Numbered from the stretch's first letter, positions 54,583 to 64,000 are shown. The stretch: DNA of 64,000 nucleotides from Rosistilla ulvae (GCF_007741475.1 NZ_CP036261.1:6449798-6513797), one strand, 5' to 3'. Made by a program: numbers and translations. The notes: generated by a model not told the origin, from the letters alone.

Positions 54583-55308
54583 ATGGTTGTTCACCCGTTC
54601 ACAAAAGCCGCCAGAAACTGCTGCCTGCTGGCAGCGGTTGTTACGTCGACCGCCGGTGCCGCCGGGCCTTTCCGAATGCTGGTCCAGGAGGCTCCCGAAA
54701 CGAAAGCTCCGCTGAGCGCCGACGCAAAAGACCCAGCAGATCCGCTGCCCAAAGACCTTCGCACGAAGGCGGATCGGATCAAAAACGTGAAGGAACTGGC
54801 CGGAGATTCGATCTTCGGCGAACACCGCTTTCCCACGGTCGAAGGGAATCAATTGAAGCTGCCGTCACTGGTCGCTCCCACCACCCAGCAGACCGACATC
54901 GGCAACGGGCAGACCCCCAAAAACAAAGCGGATCTGGTGATGACCACCACCATCCCGCTGCCCGATGGGTATGACCGTGGAGGCAACTGGACGTATTCGA
55001 AGTACGACTGGCAAGCTGCCAACACCTTTTCGCATCCGCTGTACTTCCAGGACGCGATGCTTGAACGCAACGGACATGAGCTGAAATATGGCCTGCAACC
55101 GGCACTCTCGGCGGCACGCTTTTTCACGACCCTGCCCGCCTTGCCTTACCTGATGACGGTTCAACGCCCGTGCGAATACAACCACACTTTGGGTTACTAC
55201 CGCCCTGGAACCCGGGCACCGAACCTGCTGCAACGCCCTCCCTACCAACGCGACGCGGTGCTAAACCAAGCCGCGTGGACAACCGGAGCGATCTTCTTGT
55301 TCCCGTAG
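54583..55308 (+). CDS. Exported hypothetical protein, 241 aa
   Basis: A 241-residue protein with a signal peptide (about 1-26, ending STAGAAG). The first third of the mature chain is Pro/Lys/Asp-rich and probably flexible. The rest has many Tyr, Trp and Pro (GNWTYSKYDWQAANTFSHPL, YYRPGTRAPNLLQRPPYQRD). No domain or catalytic motif is recognised. AGGA lies about 10 bases before the ATG. It is probably periplasmic or an outer-envelope structural protein. Confidence 0.75.
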   Translation: MVVHPFTKAARNCCLLAAVVTSTAGAAGPFRMLVQEAPETKAPLSADAKDPADPLPKDLRTKADRIKNVKELAGDSIFGEHRFPTVEGNQLKLPSLVAPTTQQTDIGNGQTPKNKADLVMTTTIPLPDGYDRGGNWTYSKYDWQAANTFSHPLYFQDAMLERNGHELKYGLQPALSAARFFTTLPALPYLMTVQRPCEYNHTLGYYRPGTRAPNLLQRPPYQRDAVLNQAAWTTGAIFLFP

Positions 55309-55463
55309 GCCGGCGTCCAAAGTACCTGCAGGCTCAAACGCGACCGATTCGGTGCTGAATCCTACCGAATCGGTCGTTTCCAGCGTTGCTCAAACGCTCG
55401 CCAGAAGATAGCCTGGGAGGTTACGTAACGAAACATAATACTGCAGCCCTCGGATTTTGAGCC

Positions 55464-56027
55464 ATGTTTTACATCCTCTTTCTGATCGCCACTGCGACAC
55501 GTCTGATGCCGCACCCGCCAAACCTCGTTTGCGTTGGCGCGATCGGCTTATTTGCAGGGTGTTATTTACGTGGCCGATCGGCATGGCTGCTTCCGATCGG
55601 AGCGATGTTGGCAAGCGATGTGATCGGACACGTCTTCCGCCTGCCCGGCATGGGCTTCTACAACCCAGCCGTCTTCTGCATGGTCTACGCGGGAATCGCC
55701 GCGTCGGCGTTGATCGGCCGAGGACTAGCAAAAAACCGCACAGCAGCCCGGATCGGCGGCGCGGCAGTCGCCAGCTCGATCGTCTTCTTCCTGGCCAGCA
55801 ACCTTGGCGTATGGTTCGCCGGTCAATATCCGCCGACCGCAGCGGGGCTGATCGCCTGCTACACGATGGCGATCCCCTTCCTGACAAACACCCTGATTGG
55901 AAATCTGCTCTATTCGGCCGTCCTGTTTGGAACGTACGAATTCTCGCAATCCCAGTGGCCAGCGCGACTGACCCGCTTGGTCAGCACGCAGCCAGCACTG
56001 CAACCGGTATTTGCTCGCAAGTATTGA
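55464..56027 (+). CDS. DUF6580-like integral membrane protein
   Basis: A 187-residue membrane protein with about five hydrophobic segments, beginning FYILFLIATATRLMPHPPN. The start pattern (RLMPHPPN, then GAIGLFAGCYL) and later AIPFLTNTLIGNLLYSAVLFG resemble DUF6580 proteins, which look like substrate-binding (S) components of ECF transporters. Thus vitamin or cofactor uptake is a possible role, but no ECF ATPase or T-component is close. ATG 55464 gives a normal N-terminus for the family. Confidence 0.75.
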   Translation: MFYILFLIATATRLMPHPPNLVCVGAIGLFAGCYLRGRSAWLLPIGAMLASDVIGHVFRLPGMGFYNPAVFCMVYAGIAASALIGRGLAKNRTAARIGGAAVASSIVFFLASNLGVWFAGQYPPTAAGLIACYTMAIPFLTNTLIGNLLYSAVLFGTYEFSQSQWPARLTRLVSTQPALQPVFARKY

Positions 56028-56347
56028 GCGTCAAATGCCAATACTGAATTAGTCCCCTGAGTCGCTGCGGCGCGCGACCGATCAACGATTCCACCGGCAG
56101 TTCGACTTGCAGGCTGCAAGTTACGGCAAATCGGTTCCGAATCGCCGTTGCAAAACGGCGCAAGATCGGTACACTTAGGGGCCAGAATCAAAACGTGACA
56201 GAACAATTTGATAATAATGGAATCGCTAGCGACGGAGTCAATGCGCTAGCAATTGATTGACGCGGCCGGAGCCTTCGATGGCTGTAGCGACCTGATTCGA
56301 CCGGTGCCCATCAAGCAAATTCCGCCGTTAAATTCATGTAGGCCCCA
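56028..56347. other. rpsO leader region
   Basis: 320 bases before rpsO. An inverted repeat GCTAGCG (56225-56231) / CGCTAGC (56244-56250) lies in the likely leader, and a 21-codon GTG frame (56195-56260) spans it. Either could take part in S15 autoregulation, but nothing proves it. Confidence 0.35.
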
Positions 56348-56617
56348 ATGACAATTACGATAGAACGAAAAGCAGAACTGATTGAAGAGCACAAGCACTC
56401 CGCAGGCGACAACGGGTCGTCGGAAGTGCAAATTGCGATTCTCACCGAACGGATTAACGGCCTAACCGACCACATGCGGACGCATAAAAAAGATTATGCC
56501 AGCCGCCGTGGCCTGCTGGGCTTGGTCAGCCGACGCCGTCGGCTGCTGGATTATCTACGGAACACCGATCCACAGCGATACATCGAGATCATCGCACGCC
56601 TCGGCATCCGAAAATAA
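56348..56617 (+). CDS. rpsO: 30S ribosomal protein S15
   Basis: The 89-residue ribosomal protein S15, which binds 16S rRNA early in 30S assembly. The family signature is clear: [20 protein letters not shown] near the start, then [18 protein letters not shown] and [12 protein letters not shown], ending [13 protein letters not shown]. Full length. It stands directly before pnp as in many bacteria. A long leader precedes it. Confidence 0.98.
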   Translation: MTITIERKAELIEEHKHSAGDNGSSEVQIAILTERINGLTDHMRTHKKDYASRRGLLGLVSRRRRLLDYLRNTDPQRYIEIIARLGIRK

Positions 56618-56649
56618 CAAGCGACTCGCCTTCTTTTTGCGGTCGCTTC

Positions 56650-56674
56650 GACGGCCCCAAGGGAAGGGGCCGTC
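56650..56674 (+). terminator. rpsO-pnp intergenic hairpin
   Basis: GACGGCCCC (56650-56658), a 7-base loop, GGGGCCGTC (56666-56674). The stem is strong but not followed by a T-run. It may be a partial terminator or an RNase processing site between rpsO and pnp. Confidence 0.6.
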
Positions 56675-56938
56675 CTGTCGGTGAACATGCGCCAGCAACT
56701 GGGCTGGCGCTGTCTTCTCATCGATTCTCTTTGTCCACTCTGTCATTCTTGTCACAGGGTGTATCGACATCGACCGGTCGTCGCTCTCCCGTTCCTCGTA
56801 CTGCGTCCCAAGGGGCTCAGCACGTCTTTCCAACCATTCTGTTCGCACGGGAACGCGGCAACATTTAGAAGACCGAGCATAAAGTGAACAGACAAAACAG
56901 AAGTAATTTGTAGGCTTAACGAGAAGGAAGAGAAGAAA
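56675..56938. other. pnp leader region
   Basis: Spacer after the hairpin. The last ~60 bases are A/G-rich, including GAAGGAAGAGAAGAAA just before the GTG start, a strong ribosome site. No gene is seen. Confidence 0.5.
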
Positions 56939-59179
56939 GTGAATAAATTTCGAGTTGAAAAGAAGATTGGCAAAAACACCCTGATCCTTGAAACAGGGCA
57001 ATTGGCAAAACAAGCTGCGGGCTGCGTTACCATCCAATACGGCGAGACCGTCGTCTTGACCGCTGCAGCAACTAGCGCACCGCGCCCCGGTTTGGACTTC
57101 TTCCCGCTGACATGCGATTATCGCGAGCGGATGGCTGCGGCCGGTAAGTTCCCAGGCGGCTTCCTCAAACGAGAGGGACGCCCGACCATGAAAGAAACCC
57201 TGACCGCGCGATTGACCGATCGCCCGATCCGCCCGCTGTGGCCAAAGGGCTACAAGGAAGAGGTTCAAGTTCAATCGTTTGTCCTTAGCAGCGATGGCCA
57301 AAATGATGGCGACGTGCTGGCGATGAACGGTGCAGGTTGTGCGCTGTTGATCAGCCCACTGCCATTCCAAGGCCCCGTCGCTTCGGTTCGTGTTGGCAAG
57401 ATCGACGGCGAACTGGTCGCCTTCCCAACCGTTGACGACCTCGACGAAAGCGAACTGGACCTGATCGTCAGCGGCACCCAAGACGCCGTCACGATGATCG
57501 AAGGCTTCGCTCAAGAGATGCCCGAAGACGAGATGGTCGACGCGATCCTCTTCGCACACGGCGTAATCCGCGAGATCATCGCACTTCAAAAAGAACTCTA
57601 CGATCTGGTCAAGCCAGAGAAGATCGAATACACGCCGCCAGAAGACGACGGCCTGTTCGATCGCCTGAAGAGCGCTTATTACCAAGAATTCAAGTCGCTC
57701 AAGCAAACCGCTGGCAAGCAAGACCGCGCCGAAGCGTGCAAGGCACTCAAGGAACGGGCCAAGGCTGAGATCATCCCTGATCCCAATGCCGAAGGCGCTG
57801 TTTGCCCGAACCGCTTCTCGCACGAATGGCACGAACTCGATTCGCTGATCGTCCGCGAATTGATCCTCGCCGGCACCCGTCCCGACGGACGCGACCACAC
57901 CAGCCTGCGTCCGATCTACTGCGAAACCGACCTGCTGCCACGCACCCACGGTTCTTCGCTGTTCCAACGCGGTGAAACTCAAGCGTTGATCACCATCACC
58001 CTTGGAACGAAGCGCGACGAACAACGCGTCGACGGACTGCACGACGAATTCAGCAAGAAATTCATGCTGGATTACAACTTCCCATCGTTCTCGGTCGGCG
58101 AATGCCGCCCGATCCGTGGCCCTGGACGTCGCGAAATCGGCCACGGTGCTCTGGCTGAACGCAGCATCGCACCGGTACTGCCCGATGCGGACACGTTCCC
58201 CTACACGATCCGCGTAATCAGCGACATCCTGGAAAGCAACGGATCGAGCTCGATGGCTTCGGTCTGCGGTGCCACCCTAGGCCTGATGGCGGCTGGTGTC
58301 CCAATCACCAACCCCGTCGCTGGCATCTCGGTCGGTCTGGTTAAAGAGAACGACAAGTGGGTCCTGATCACCGACATCCTGGGCGACGAAGATCACTTCG
58401 GCGACATGGACTTCAAGATCTCGGGAACACAAAACGGTATCACCGGCATCCAATTGGATCTGAAGATCTGGGGCATCAGCGAAGACATCATTCGCGCCAC
58501 CCTGAAGCAATCGCGCGAAGCTCGCATCGAGATCCTTCGCAAGATGCTGACGACGATCTCTCGCCCTCGCCGCGAGATCGCAGCCACCGCACCACGCCTG
58601 CTGCGTACGAAGATCGAACCTTCGAAGATCGGCATGCTGATCGGCCCTGGCGGCAAGAACATCCGCGGCATCCAAGAATCGACCGGAACCGTCGTGGAAG
58701 TGGACGACGAAGGCAACGTCTTGGTCGCCAGCGACAACCTGGAATCGGCACAAGAAGCGATGAAGTTGATCGAAGCTTGCACCGCGACCGTTCAGATCGG
58801 CAAGATCTACGACGGTACGGTCAGCAGCATCAAGGACTTCGGTGCGTTTGTTGAAATCCTGCCCGGACGCGACGGACTGGTTCACATCAGCGAATTGTCC
58901 AGCGGATTCATCAGCGCGATCGACAGCGTCGTTAAGGTTGGCGACCCGATGAAGGTCTTGGTCATCGACATCGACGAACACGACCGCGTCAAACTGAGCC
59001 GTCGTCAAGCGATCGACGAACTGGGCATCGAAGACGAGATGGCTTCGGCCGTCGAAGAAGGTGGAGAAGACCGTGGCGGCAGCCGCGAAGGTGGCGACGA
59101 CGATCGCCCTCGCTCGCGTGGACGTCGCAGCGGCGGCGGTGGTGGCGGCGGCCGTGGTCGCGGCCCACGCCGGGACTAA
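56939..59179 (+). CDS. pnp: Polyribonucleotide nucleotidyltransferase
   Basis: A 746-residue PNPase, the phosphorolytic 3'-5' exoribonuclease of the RNA degradosome. Two RNase PH domains (about 1-230 and 310-545) are joined by a helical domain. The second holds the active-site region RTHGSSLFQRGETQALITITLG and LDYNFPSFSVGE. A KH domain (GMLIGPGGKNIRGIQESTG) and an S1 domain (GTVSSIKDFGAFVEILPG) follow. The C-terminus is an extra Arg/Gly-rich tail after a Glu-rich stretch (SRGRRSGGGGGGGRGRG), probably an added RNA-binding tail. It starts at GTG 56939. A perfect terminator follows. Confidence 0.97.
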   Translation: MNKFRVEKKIGKNTLILETGQLAKQAAGCVTIQYGETVVLTAAATSAPRPGLDFFPLTCDYRERMAAAGKFPGGFLKREGRPTMKETLTARLTDRPIRPLWPKGYKEEVQVQSFVLSSDGQNDGDVLAMNGAGCALLISPLPFQGPVASVRVGKIDGELVAFPTVDDLDESELDLIVSGTQDAVTMIEGFAQEMPEDEMVDAILFAHGVIREIIALQKELYDLVKPEKIEYTPPEDDGLFDRLKSAYYQEFKSLKQTAGKQDRAEACKALKERAKAEIIPDPNAEGAVCPNRFSHEWHELDSLIVRELILAGTRPDGRDHTSLRPIYCETDLLPRTHGSSLFQRGETQALITITLGTKRDEQRVDGLHDEFSKKFMLDYNFPSFSVGECRPIRGPGRREIGHGALAERSIAPVLPDADTFPYTIRVISDILESNGSSSMASVCGATLGLMAAGVPITNPVAGISVGLVKENDKWVLITDILGDEDHFGDMDFKISGTQNGITGIQLDLKIWGISEDIIRATLKQSREARIEILRKMLTTISRPRREIAATAPRLLRTKIEPSKIGMLIGPGGKNIRGIQESTGTVVEVDDEGNVLVASDNLESAQEAMKLIEACTATVQIGKIYDGTVSSIKDFGAFVEILPGRDGLVHISELSSGFISAIDSVVKVGDPMKVLVIDIDEHDRVKLSRRQAIDELGIEDEMASAVEEGGEDRGGSREGGDDDRPRSRGRRSGGGGGGGRGRGPRRD

Positions 59180-59229
59180 ACTCCCCAACCAGCCTTCATG
59201 CTTGAAAGCTGAAAAACTTGAAACTGCAT

Positions 59230-59260
59230 ACCGCCACCTGAATTCAGGTGGCGGTTTTTT
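59230..59260 (+). terminator. Intrinsic terminator of pnp
   Basis: ACCGCCACCTGAA and its exact complement form a 26-base perfect palindrome (59230-59255) ending in T6. Confidence 0.92.
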
Positions 59261-59424
59261 ATTGCCCCCCCCAAGGCGGCAACAGCACGCTGCAACCACC
59301 CCCTCCCCAACTCGCCACGTCGGACCAGCAAGCAACGACTACTACGGAGCCGCAGCACCGGCTAAGATGGTGCGCATGCCACCTCCACATTGAAGGCAAG
59401 TTTGGCTTCGCACGCGGCCCCACC

Positions 59425-61290
59425 TTGGACGCAAATAATCACCAGCCATCGAAAAACATCGCTAGCGCGGTTAGCACCGTCGAACAGCTGTGCCAGCGGT
59501 TTACCCAACATTGGCAGGCCGGAGAAACGGTTCCAGAAATCGATGCATTCGTACGCGAAGTGCCAGCCGGCGATTCCTCGCTACGAGCGATGACGATTCT
59601 CGAATTGGTCTGCATCGACCTGCAACACCGCTGGCAAGCGGCGGCCGAAAAAGCGGTCCCCGCCGATGACTGGGGTAAGCTCGGCAGACGCCCTACAGCC
59701 GACGATTACGCCAAACGCTTCCTCGACCAACAGAACCCCCAAGCACCGCTAAAGTGGATTGAAGCGGAATATCACGCAAGATCGGAGACAGGTGACGCCG
59801 AGAGCCTCGCCAACCTACTGAACCGGTATCCCGAACGCCCTGCAGTCACCAACCGATTGTCGGCACTGCACGCCAACCACTCGCCAGCCGACACGCTGCC
59901 CGGCACTCGCGCGGGAACGTTTCGCCCGACCGCCAACACGCCCCCATGCCCCAATTGCGGACTCGAAAACGCACCCTCAGCTCTTGGGGATTCGGCCGAC
60001 TTGCGATGCGTCGGCTGCAATACGCGTCTACGCTTCATCACACAACAGATCGATTTAACGGCACCCTTCCAGTCGAATCGGTTTCAATTTCGCAAGAAGC
60101 TTGGCAACGGAAGCTTTGGCGTCGTCTGGAAAGCACTCGATCTACAATTGAAGCGTTTGGTGGCGATCAAGTTTCCCCACCAGTCCACCGTCAACGATGC
60201 GATTCGCGAGCGATTCCTCCGAGAGTCCCAGGCAGTTGCGAAGCTTCACCACGAAGGAATCGTTTCGGTCTACGACGTCTGCGTGATGGAGAACAATCTC
60301 CCCGTCATCGTTTCAGAATATATCGATGGACAAAACCTGGCGGAGCTGATCGCCCAAGAAAAGATGCAGGGGATTCGGAAGTCGGCACAAGCTGGCGTGG
60401 CGATAGCCGACGCGCTGCTGCATGCCCACAACCAAGGAATCGTCCATCGCGATCTCAAGCCAGCAAACATCTTGGTCGACACAACAGGCAACCCCCATAT
60501 CACTGATTTCGGCCTGGCCAAAAACCACCAGAACAAAGTCACGATGACCTGCGATGGCGACGTGCTGGGCACCGCTGCCTACATGTCGCCCGAACAGGCC
60601 CGAGGCGAAGGAAGCACAGCCGATCTACGCAGCGATCTATACGCCCTGGGGGTGATCTTGTTCGAAATGGTAACCGGCGAGCGACCGTTCCGTGGCACGA
60701 TCCAAATGCTGCTGCACCAAGTCATTCACGACCAACATCCCTCGCCACGACAACTCAATTCGTCGGTACCAATCGATCTCGAAACGATCATCATGAAATG
60801 CCTGGAGAAAAAACCAGAGAACCGCTATCGATCGGCGAGCGAATTGCGTGACGACCTGAAACGCTTCCTGAACTACGAACCGATCCACGCAACCCCGCCG
60901 ACAGCGATCGATCGTCTGATGCGATGGTACCCGTCACACGCAACCCAGATGCTGGGGACTTACTTTATCATCGCGCCACTGACATGGGTCTTCTTCATCA
61001 CCGGCGGCCTGTGGGACGCCAACCGCACCGAATCGCTGACACTTTCATCCCCCGCGTTCCTGCCCTGGGCGATCGCATGGATCGTCGTCGGCAGCTACAT
61101 CCTGAAGAACAGCCGCGTGGCCGAAGCGATCAGCGGCTGCTTTCTGATCGGCTTCATGGCGCTCCCCTTTTTCATCGACGACAACTCACAATCGATCACG
61201 CTGATCTGCCTGATCTCGTTCTTCGGCACCCTGCTCCACACCGGATCACTGATCAGCCGCTGGCTTCGCCGCGATTCGATGGCAGAATAA
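59425..61290 (+). CDS. Membrane Ser/Thr protein kinase with zinc ribbon
   Basis: About 621 residues. An N-terminal helical region (STVEQLCQRFTQHWQAGE, typical of planctomycete kinases) is followed by a zinc ribbon with Cys175/Cys178 and Cys195/Cys198. The PknB-like kinase domain follows: GNGSFGVVWKA, VAIKFPH, H-R-D-L-K-P-A-N at 341-348, DFG in ITDFGLAKN, GTAAYMSPEQARG. The C-terminus has about four membrane helices. The start is uncertain. The frame is open to 59248, but that overlaps the pnp terminator, so the TTG at 59425 is my choice. Signals probably enter through the membrane part or the ribbon. Confidence 0.88.
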   Translation: MDANNHQPSKNIASAVSTVEQLCQRFTQHWQAGETVPEIDAFVREVPAGDSSLRAMTILELVCIDLQHRWQAAAEKAVPADDWGKLGRRPTADDYAKRFLDQQNPQAPLKWIEAEYHARSETGDAESLANLLNRYPERPAVTNRLSALHANHSPADTLPGTRAGTFRPTANTPPCPNCGLENAPSALGDSADLRCVGCNTRLRFITQQIDLTAPFQSNRFQFRKKLGNGSFGVVWKALDLQLKRLVAIKFPHQSTVNDAIRERFLRESQAVAKLHHEGIVSVYDVCVMENNLPVIVSEYIDGQNLAELIAQEKMQGIRKSAQAGVAIADALLHAHNQGIVHRDLKPANILVDTTGNPHITDFGLAKNHQNKVTMTCDGDVLGTAAYMSPEQARGEGSTADLRSDLYALGVILFEMVTGERPFRGTIQMLLHQVIHDQHPSPRQLNSSVPIDLETIIMKCLEKKPENRYRSASELRDDLKRFLNYEPIHATPPTAIDRLMRWYPSHATQMLGTYFIIAPLTWVFFITGGLWDANRTESLTLSSPAFLPWAIAWIVVGSYILKNSRVAEAISGCFLIGFMALPFFIDDNSQSITLICLISFFGTLLHTGSLISRWLRRDSMAE

Positions 61291-61589
61291 CACCTCCAAC
61301 CACAAACACTCCATCGCACCGAAAGCTGCTGCTGCCACCGCGGCCAAGTGCACGAGATCCAGCGTCCCCCCTCAAACCTCCGTGAGCCAGAAGCGCTCTG
61401 CGGCTAAAGCCACACCCGAATGTGGAACTTGCAAACAGAGGAGCTTGACACCAAACGGCAAAGATTACGTTAGGGTTTGCGGCGGAGCGCCACGACACGT
61501 CGCTTCGCCCACCGCCAGCATGGCCCAGCGGACCATGCCTCAAAACCACGCTGCGACAGCAGACAAGCGACGTCACACGGATCGGCGCG
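61291..61589. other. Intergenic region between convergent genes
   Basis: 299 bases between the kinase and the esterase. A 75-codon frame here is Arg/Thr-rich and without signals, so it is not called. Confidence 0.45.
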
Positions 61590-63704
61590 CTACGGCAGCA
61601 ACGTCTTGATCAAGAAGTCGCCCGCCGCTTGATCGGACTCTTTGCCTGTCGCGAGCTGCGCGCCGAACTCCGCAGCTGTCGCGCGGTACGCGGCCAACAC
61701 CGGATCGAACAGCACCTTGCCCTCGGCGTCCGACAGCGAACTCTTTTTGCCATCGACCGGATTGGCCAACAGCAGAGGTCGTGGCGCACAGAGTGCAGCC
61801 AGCTGAGAAACATCGGCCACCTTGAGAAGGTTCGGGGCATAAACCCACATCGGTTGCGGCAGCGGATCGGCAATCGCATCGACGAAACTACCGATCGTCC
61901 ACTGTGTCGCCACGGCATCGATCTCATCGGAAAGGGCGGCGGCGAGCATCGCGATCAGACCGGTACTTCCACGACCGTAAACGGCGACCTTGTCAAATTC
62001 TTCCTGCCCCGAAAGCGTACGGGCAGTGGAGATCACATCCCACGCCTGTTGAGCCAACAGCGGACGTCCGAGCACGATCGCGTCGCTGGCACACTGATTC
62101 GGATTGACCTTCCCTTCTCCCAGCGACCGCACGTCGAGCGCCAAAACGGCGATCGGTTGGTCGAGCAAACGTCCCACCGTCTCCGACTTCATCGCGGCCT
62201 GCTTGCCACCGGCGTCGAGAACGATCACCAACGGCAGCGGCCCTTGGGCATCTTCGGGCTGGATCAACAGAGCCGGAACTTCCAGATCGCGTTCGGTTCG
62301 AATCGAGAGTCGCTTGACGCTGCGCCCTTCCCAATCAAACGCTCCGTGATCGGCCGGAGCCGATTCGAATTCGACCGGCTTGCCACCCAAGGTCTCCCAG
62401 AGCTTGCCGCGTAGGTCTTTCGCCCAAGCAGCATATTCGTCGGCGTCGCTCGGCACGTCTGCATAACCTTGCACCAATCGGTCCGCTTCTTCACGCACCA
62501 GATCGACGTAGGTCTTCGCATCGGCCGGCAATTTGCCGTCCTTAAAAACATACAGATCCTTCGAACTTCGGTCTTCCAACGGAATCTCCGGTTCGGCAAC
62601 GGGAGATCCATCGCCACGGCCCTGCAGAAAACGATTGAACCAGCCATACCCTGCCTCGCGCAGCGGCTTCGACCAGCCGTGACCAGCCGGTGCTTCGCTC
62701 AACGCTACTTGGTCGGCCGAATCGTAGAGACCATAAATCTGTTGAGCACGACGAATCGTATCGCGAGTACCACCGATCGGGAAAATGGGATCCTTCTGGC
62801 CATTGCCCGCCATAAAGGGACGCGGCGCGGCGAGGCCAACAAACTGGAACTGCTCCATGTGCTGCGCGATCCCCGGCAGGTGGTTGCAGATGCAGTGATT
62901 GCCTCCATCTTTGATCCAAGCTTCATAAGAACACAGACAACAGAACGACGCTCCCGCAGCAAACCGACTCTCGACCGGCATCGCATACATCGTGTTCAGT
63001 CCGCCGCCGGAATTCCCCGCGATTCCAATCCGCTTCGGATCGACATCCGCACGCGTCTCCAAATAGTCGACCGACCGGATGCTGTCCCACAACATGTAAC
63101 GCAGGTTGGTGTGCCCAACCAGCATCGCAGGGTAGCTGACCGCGTGCCCGTTGCCCCGCAACCTTCGCTCTCCTTGCCCAACCGGGTCATAAGCCAACAC
63201 CACGTATCCCTGCCGGACCAATCCCAGCTGGGCGGTGCGGTAGAGATCGTAATTCTTCCCCTCTTCCATCGCATGCCCCGCGGTCACAACGATTGCCGGC
63301 ATCGGCTCTTCGATACCCTTGGGAACATATAGATTCGCCGTCACATAAAAGCCGGGAAAGCTTTGAAAGGCGAGGTTCTCGATCGTGTAGCCATCCCGAT
63401 CGGCTCGCCCCGTCACCTGAACGTTCAGCGGCGTCTTCTCGGGCCACGGCAACAAACCGATCGCATCTCGCAACTCATTCGCAAGCGGCTCTTTTGCGTT
63501 TTCCCAAGCCTGCTTTCCCGCGGGATCGACATGCTGCCGACTGATCTCCACACAGGCGTCGATATTAAATCGCAACGCACTAGCACTGCTGGGCAAACCG
63601 TCTTGATAGACGTTCCACGGATCGGGTTCGGCGGCGAGCGCCGAGCCTGTGATAGCGGCGCTGACGAGAAGCGCCATCGCGATGGCTGACTGCAAGAATT
63701 TCAT
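61590..63704 (-). CDS. Exported two-domain esterase/peptidase-like alpha/beta hydrolase
   Basis: A 704-residue protein with a signal peptide (about 1-25). The first alpha/beta hydrolase domain resembles acetyl xylan esterase/S9-type enzymes: AYDPVGQGERR, then the nucleophile Ser232 in G-N-S-G-G, and later APAGHGWSK with a candidate His. The second half (about 480-704) is another hydrolase-like domain (PLVIVLDAGGKQAA, VLALDVRSLGEG) in which the elbow reads Y-G-R-G-S-T-G, probably degenerate. ATG 63704 is chosen since it yields a clean signal; the frame is open to 63842. The substrate is likely an extracellular polysaccharide ester, inferred. Confidence 0.87.
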   Translation of the reverse strand: MKFLQSAIAMALLVSAAITGSALAAEPDPWNVYQDGLPSSASALRFNIDACVEISRQHVDPAGKQAWENAKEPLANELRDAIGLLPWPEKTPLNVQVTGRADRDGYTIENLAFQSFPGFYVTANLYVPKGIEEPMPAIVVTAGHAMEEGKNYDLYRTAQLGLVRQGYVVLAYDPVGQGERRLRGNGHAVSYPAMLVGHTNLRYMLWDSIRSVDYLETRADVDPKRIGIAGNSGGGLNTMYAMPVESRFAAGASFCCLCSYEAWIKDGGNHCICNHLPGIAQHMEQFQFVGLAAPRPFMAGNGQKDPIFPIGGTRDTIRRAQQIYGLYDSADQVALSEAPAGHGWSKPLREAGYGWFNRFLQGRGDGSPVAEPEIPLEDRSSKDLYVFKDGKLPADAKTYVDLVREEADRLVQGYADVPSDADEYAAWAKDLRGKLWETLGGKPVEFESAPADHGAFDWEGRSVKRLSIRTERDLEVPALLIQPEDAQGPLPLVIVLDAGGKQAAMKSETVGRLLDQPIAVLALDVRSLGEGKVNPNQCASDAIVLGRPLLAQQAWDVISTARTLSGQEEFDKVAVYGRGSTGLIAMLAAALSDEIDAVATQWTIGSFVDAIADPLPQPMWVYAPNLLKVADVSQLAALCAPRPLLLANPVDGKKSSLSDAEGKVLFDPVLAAYRATAAEFGAQLATGKESDQAAGDFLIKTLLP

Positions 63705-63859
63705 GGTGCAATTTCTCTTAGGGTAGGGCAGGTGTAATGGGGGGATGGAAGCTTGAAGCGTCTTGCCGGAAGCAAAACAAAAAAATGAATCGCTCAGCCT
63801 CACAGCGAGCGATTCAGCAAAGTTTAATGAGCGAGCGAACACGCGGAAAACGGAAGCGA

Positions 63860-64000
63860 TCAGAACTTGTCGACCATCTGCTTCGCGGTCGCTTTGATCT
63901 TCGCAACGTTTCCGCGGGGAATCGCCATCAACGTTTCGTAATCGGCCAACAGCTCATCGGCCTTGGCGGGATCGGTCGCACGGACCGCATCCAAGCGATC
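63860..64000 (-). CDS. 3' end of a gene cut by the right edge
   Basis: 46 C-terminal codons and a TGA stop, reading ADELLADYETLMAIPRGNVA and ending KQMVDKF. The frame is open to the window edge, is helical and charged, and lies 155 bases upstream of the esterase gene on the same strand. No family can be assigned from this fragment. Confidence 0.6.
   Translation of the reverse strand, partial: DRLDAVRATDPAKADELLADYETLMAIPRGNVAKIKATAKQMVDKF

Overview
The window looks like chromosomal DNA of a planctomycete, most likely of the Pirellulaceae (Rhodopirellula/Roseimaritima/Rosistilla type). The evidence is family content: two DUF1559 proteins with the planctomycete prepilin-like N-terminus, a PSCyt1/DUF1549/DUF1553 protein followed by a Tat-exported DUF1501 protein, a DUF1080/PA14/cytochrome c giant, two Ser/Thr kinases, and core genes scattered singly among hypothetical genes. 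No rRNA, tRNA, CRISPR array, transposase or phage gene was recognised. I did not assign a genus.

Layout. 1-6 kb: a degenerate HtrA-like protein cut by the left edge, a polyprenyl diphosphate synthase, a PAS-containing kinase, a hydroxypyruvate-isomerase-like protein and a Spy-like exported protein. 6-10 kb: a lipoprotein plus a DUF1559 gene broken by one base in a C7 run, then homoserine dehydrogenase and a perfectly duplicated palindromic repeat. 10-17 kb is the metabolic core: nadB, pssA with a PmtA-like methyltransferase (phospholipid headgroups), ribBA overlapping tyrA. 17-20.6 kb: a repeat-rich spacer, then a second lipoprotein/DUF1559 pair and an exported PIG-L deacetylase. 21-35.4 kb: mostly exported catabolic proteins (DUF1080-cytochrome, sugar-dehydrogenase-like propeller, SGNH hydrolase, prolyl oligopeptidase, DinB, PSCyt1/DUF1501), ending with a stand-alone coaB. 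35.4-45.7 kb, mostly minus strand: HD-GYP protein, hypothetical, SDR, a short SecA paralogue, a zinc-protease/LRR fusion and a UxaA-family dehydratase. 46-55 kb: a 1182-residue membrane protein with a ~517-residue low-complexity linker, an exported alpha/beta-hydrolase-like protein, an array of eight 100-bp palindromic repeats, a membrane C39-like protein, an orphan MalK-type ATPase and an exported MsrB. 55-64 kb: DUF6580-like membrane protein, rpsO-pnp, a zinc-ribbon kinase, a two-domain esterase and the 3' end of a gene cut by the right edge.

The most unusual content is non-coding. There is the 8 x 100 bp array (50851-51638), the identical 143-bp copies (9772-10094), the composite repeats near 17.1-17.7 kb, a run of small hairpins with a shared GGC-loop-GCC core (41.6-42.1 kb), and a 25-bp inverted-repeat element present twice 7 kb apart. 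Among proteins, several enzyme relatives lack a catalytic residue. No complete new system is demonstrated; the array and its two flanking genes are the best lead.
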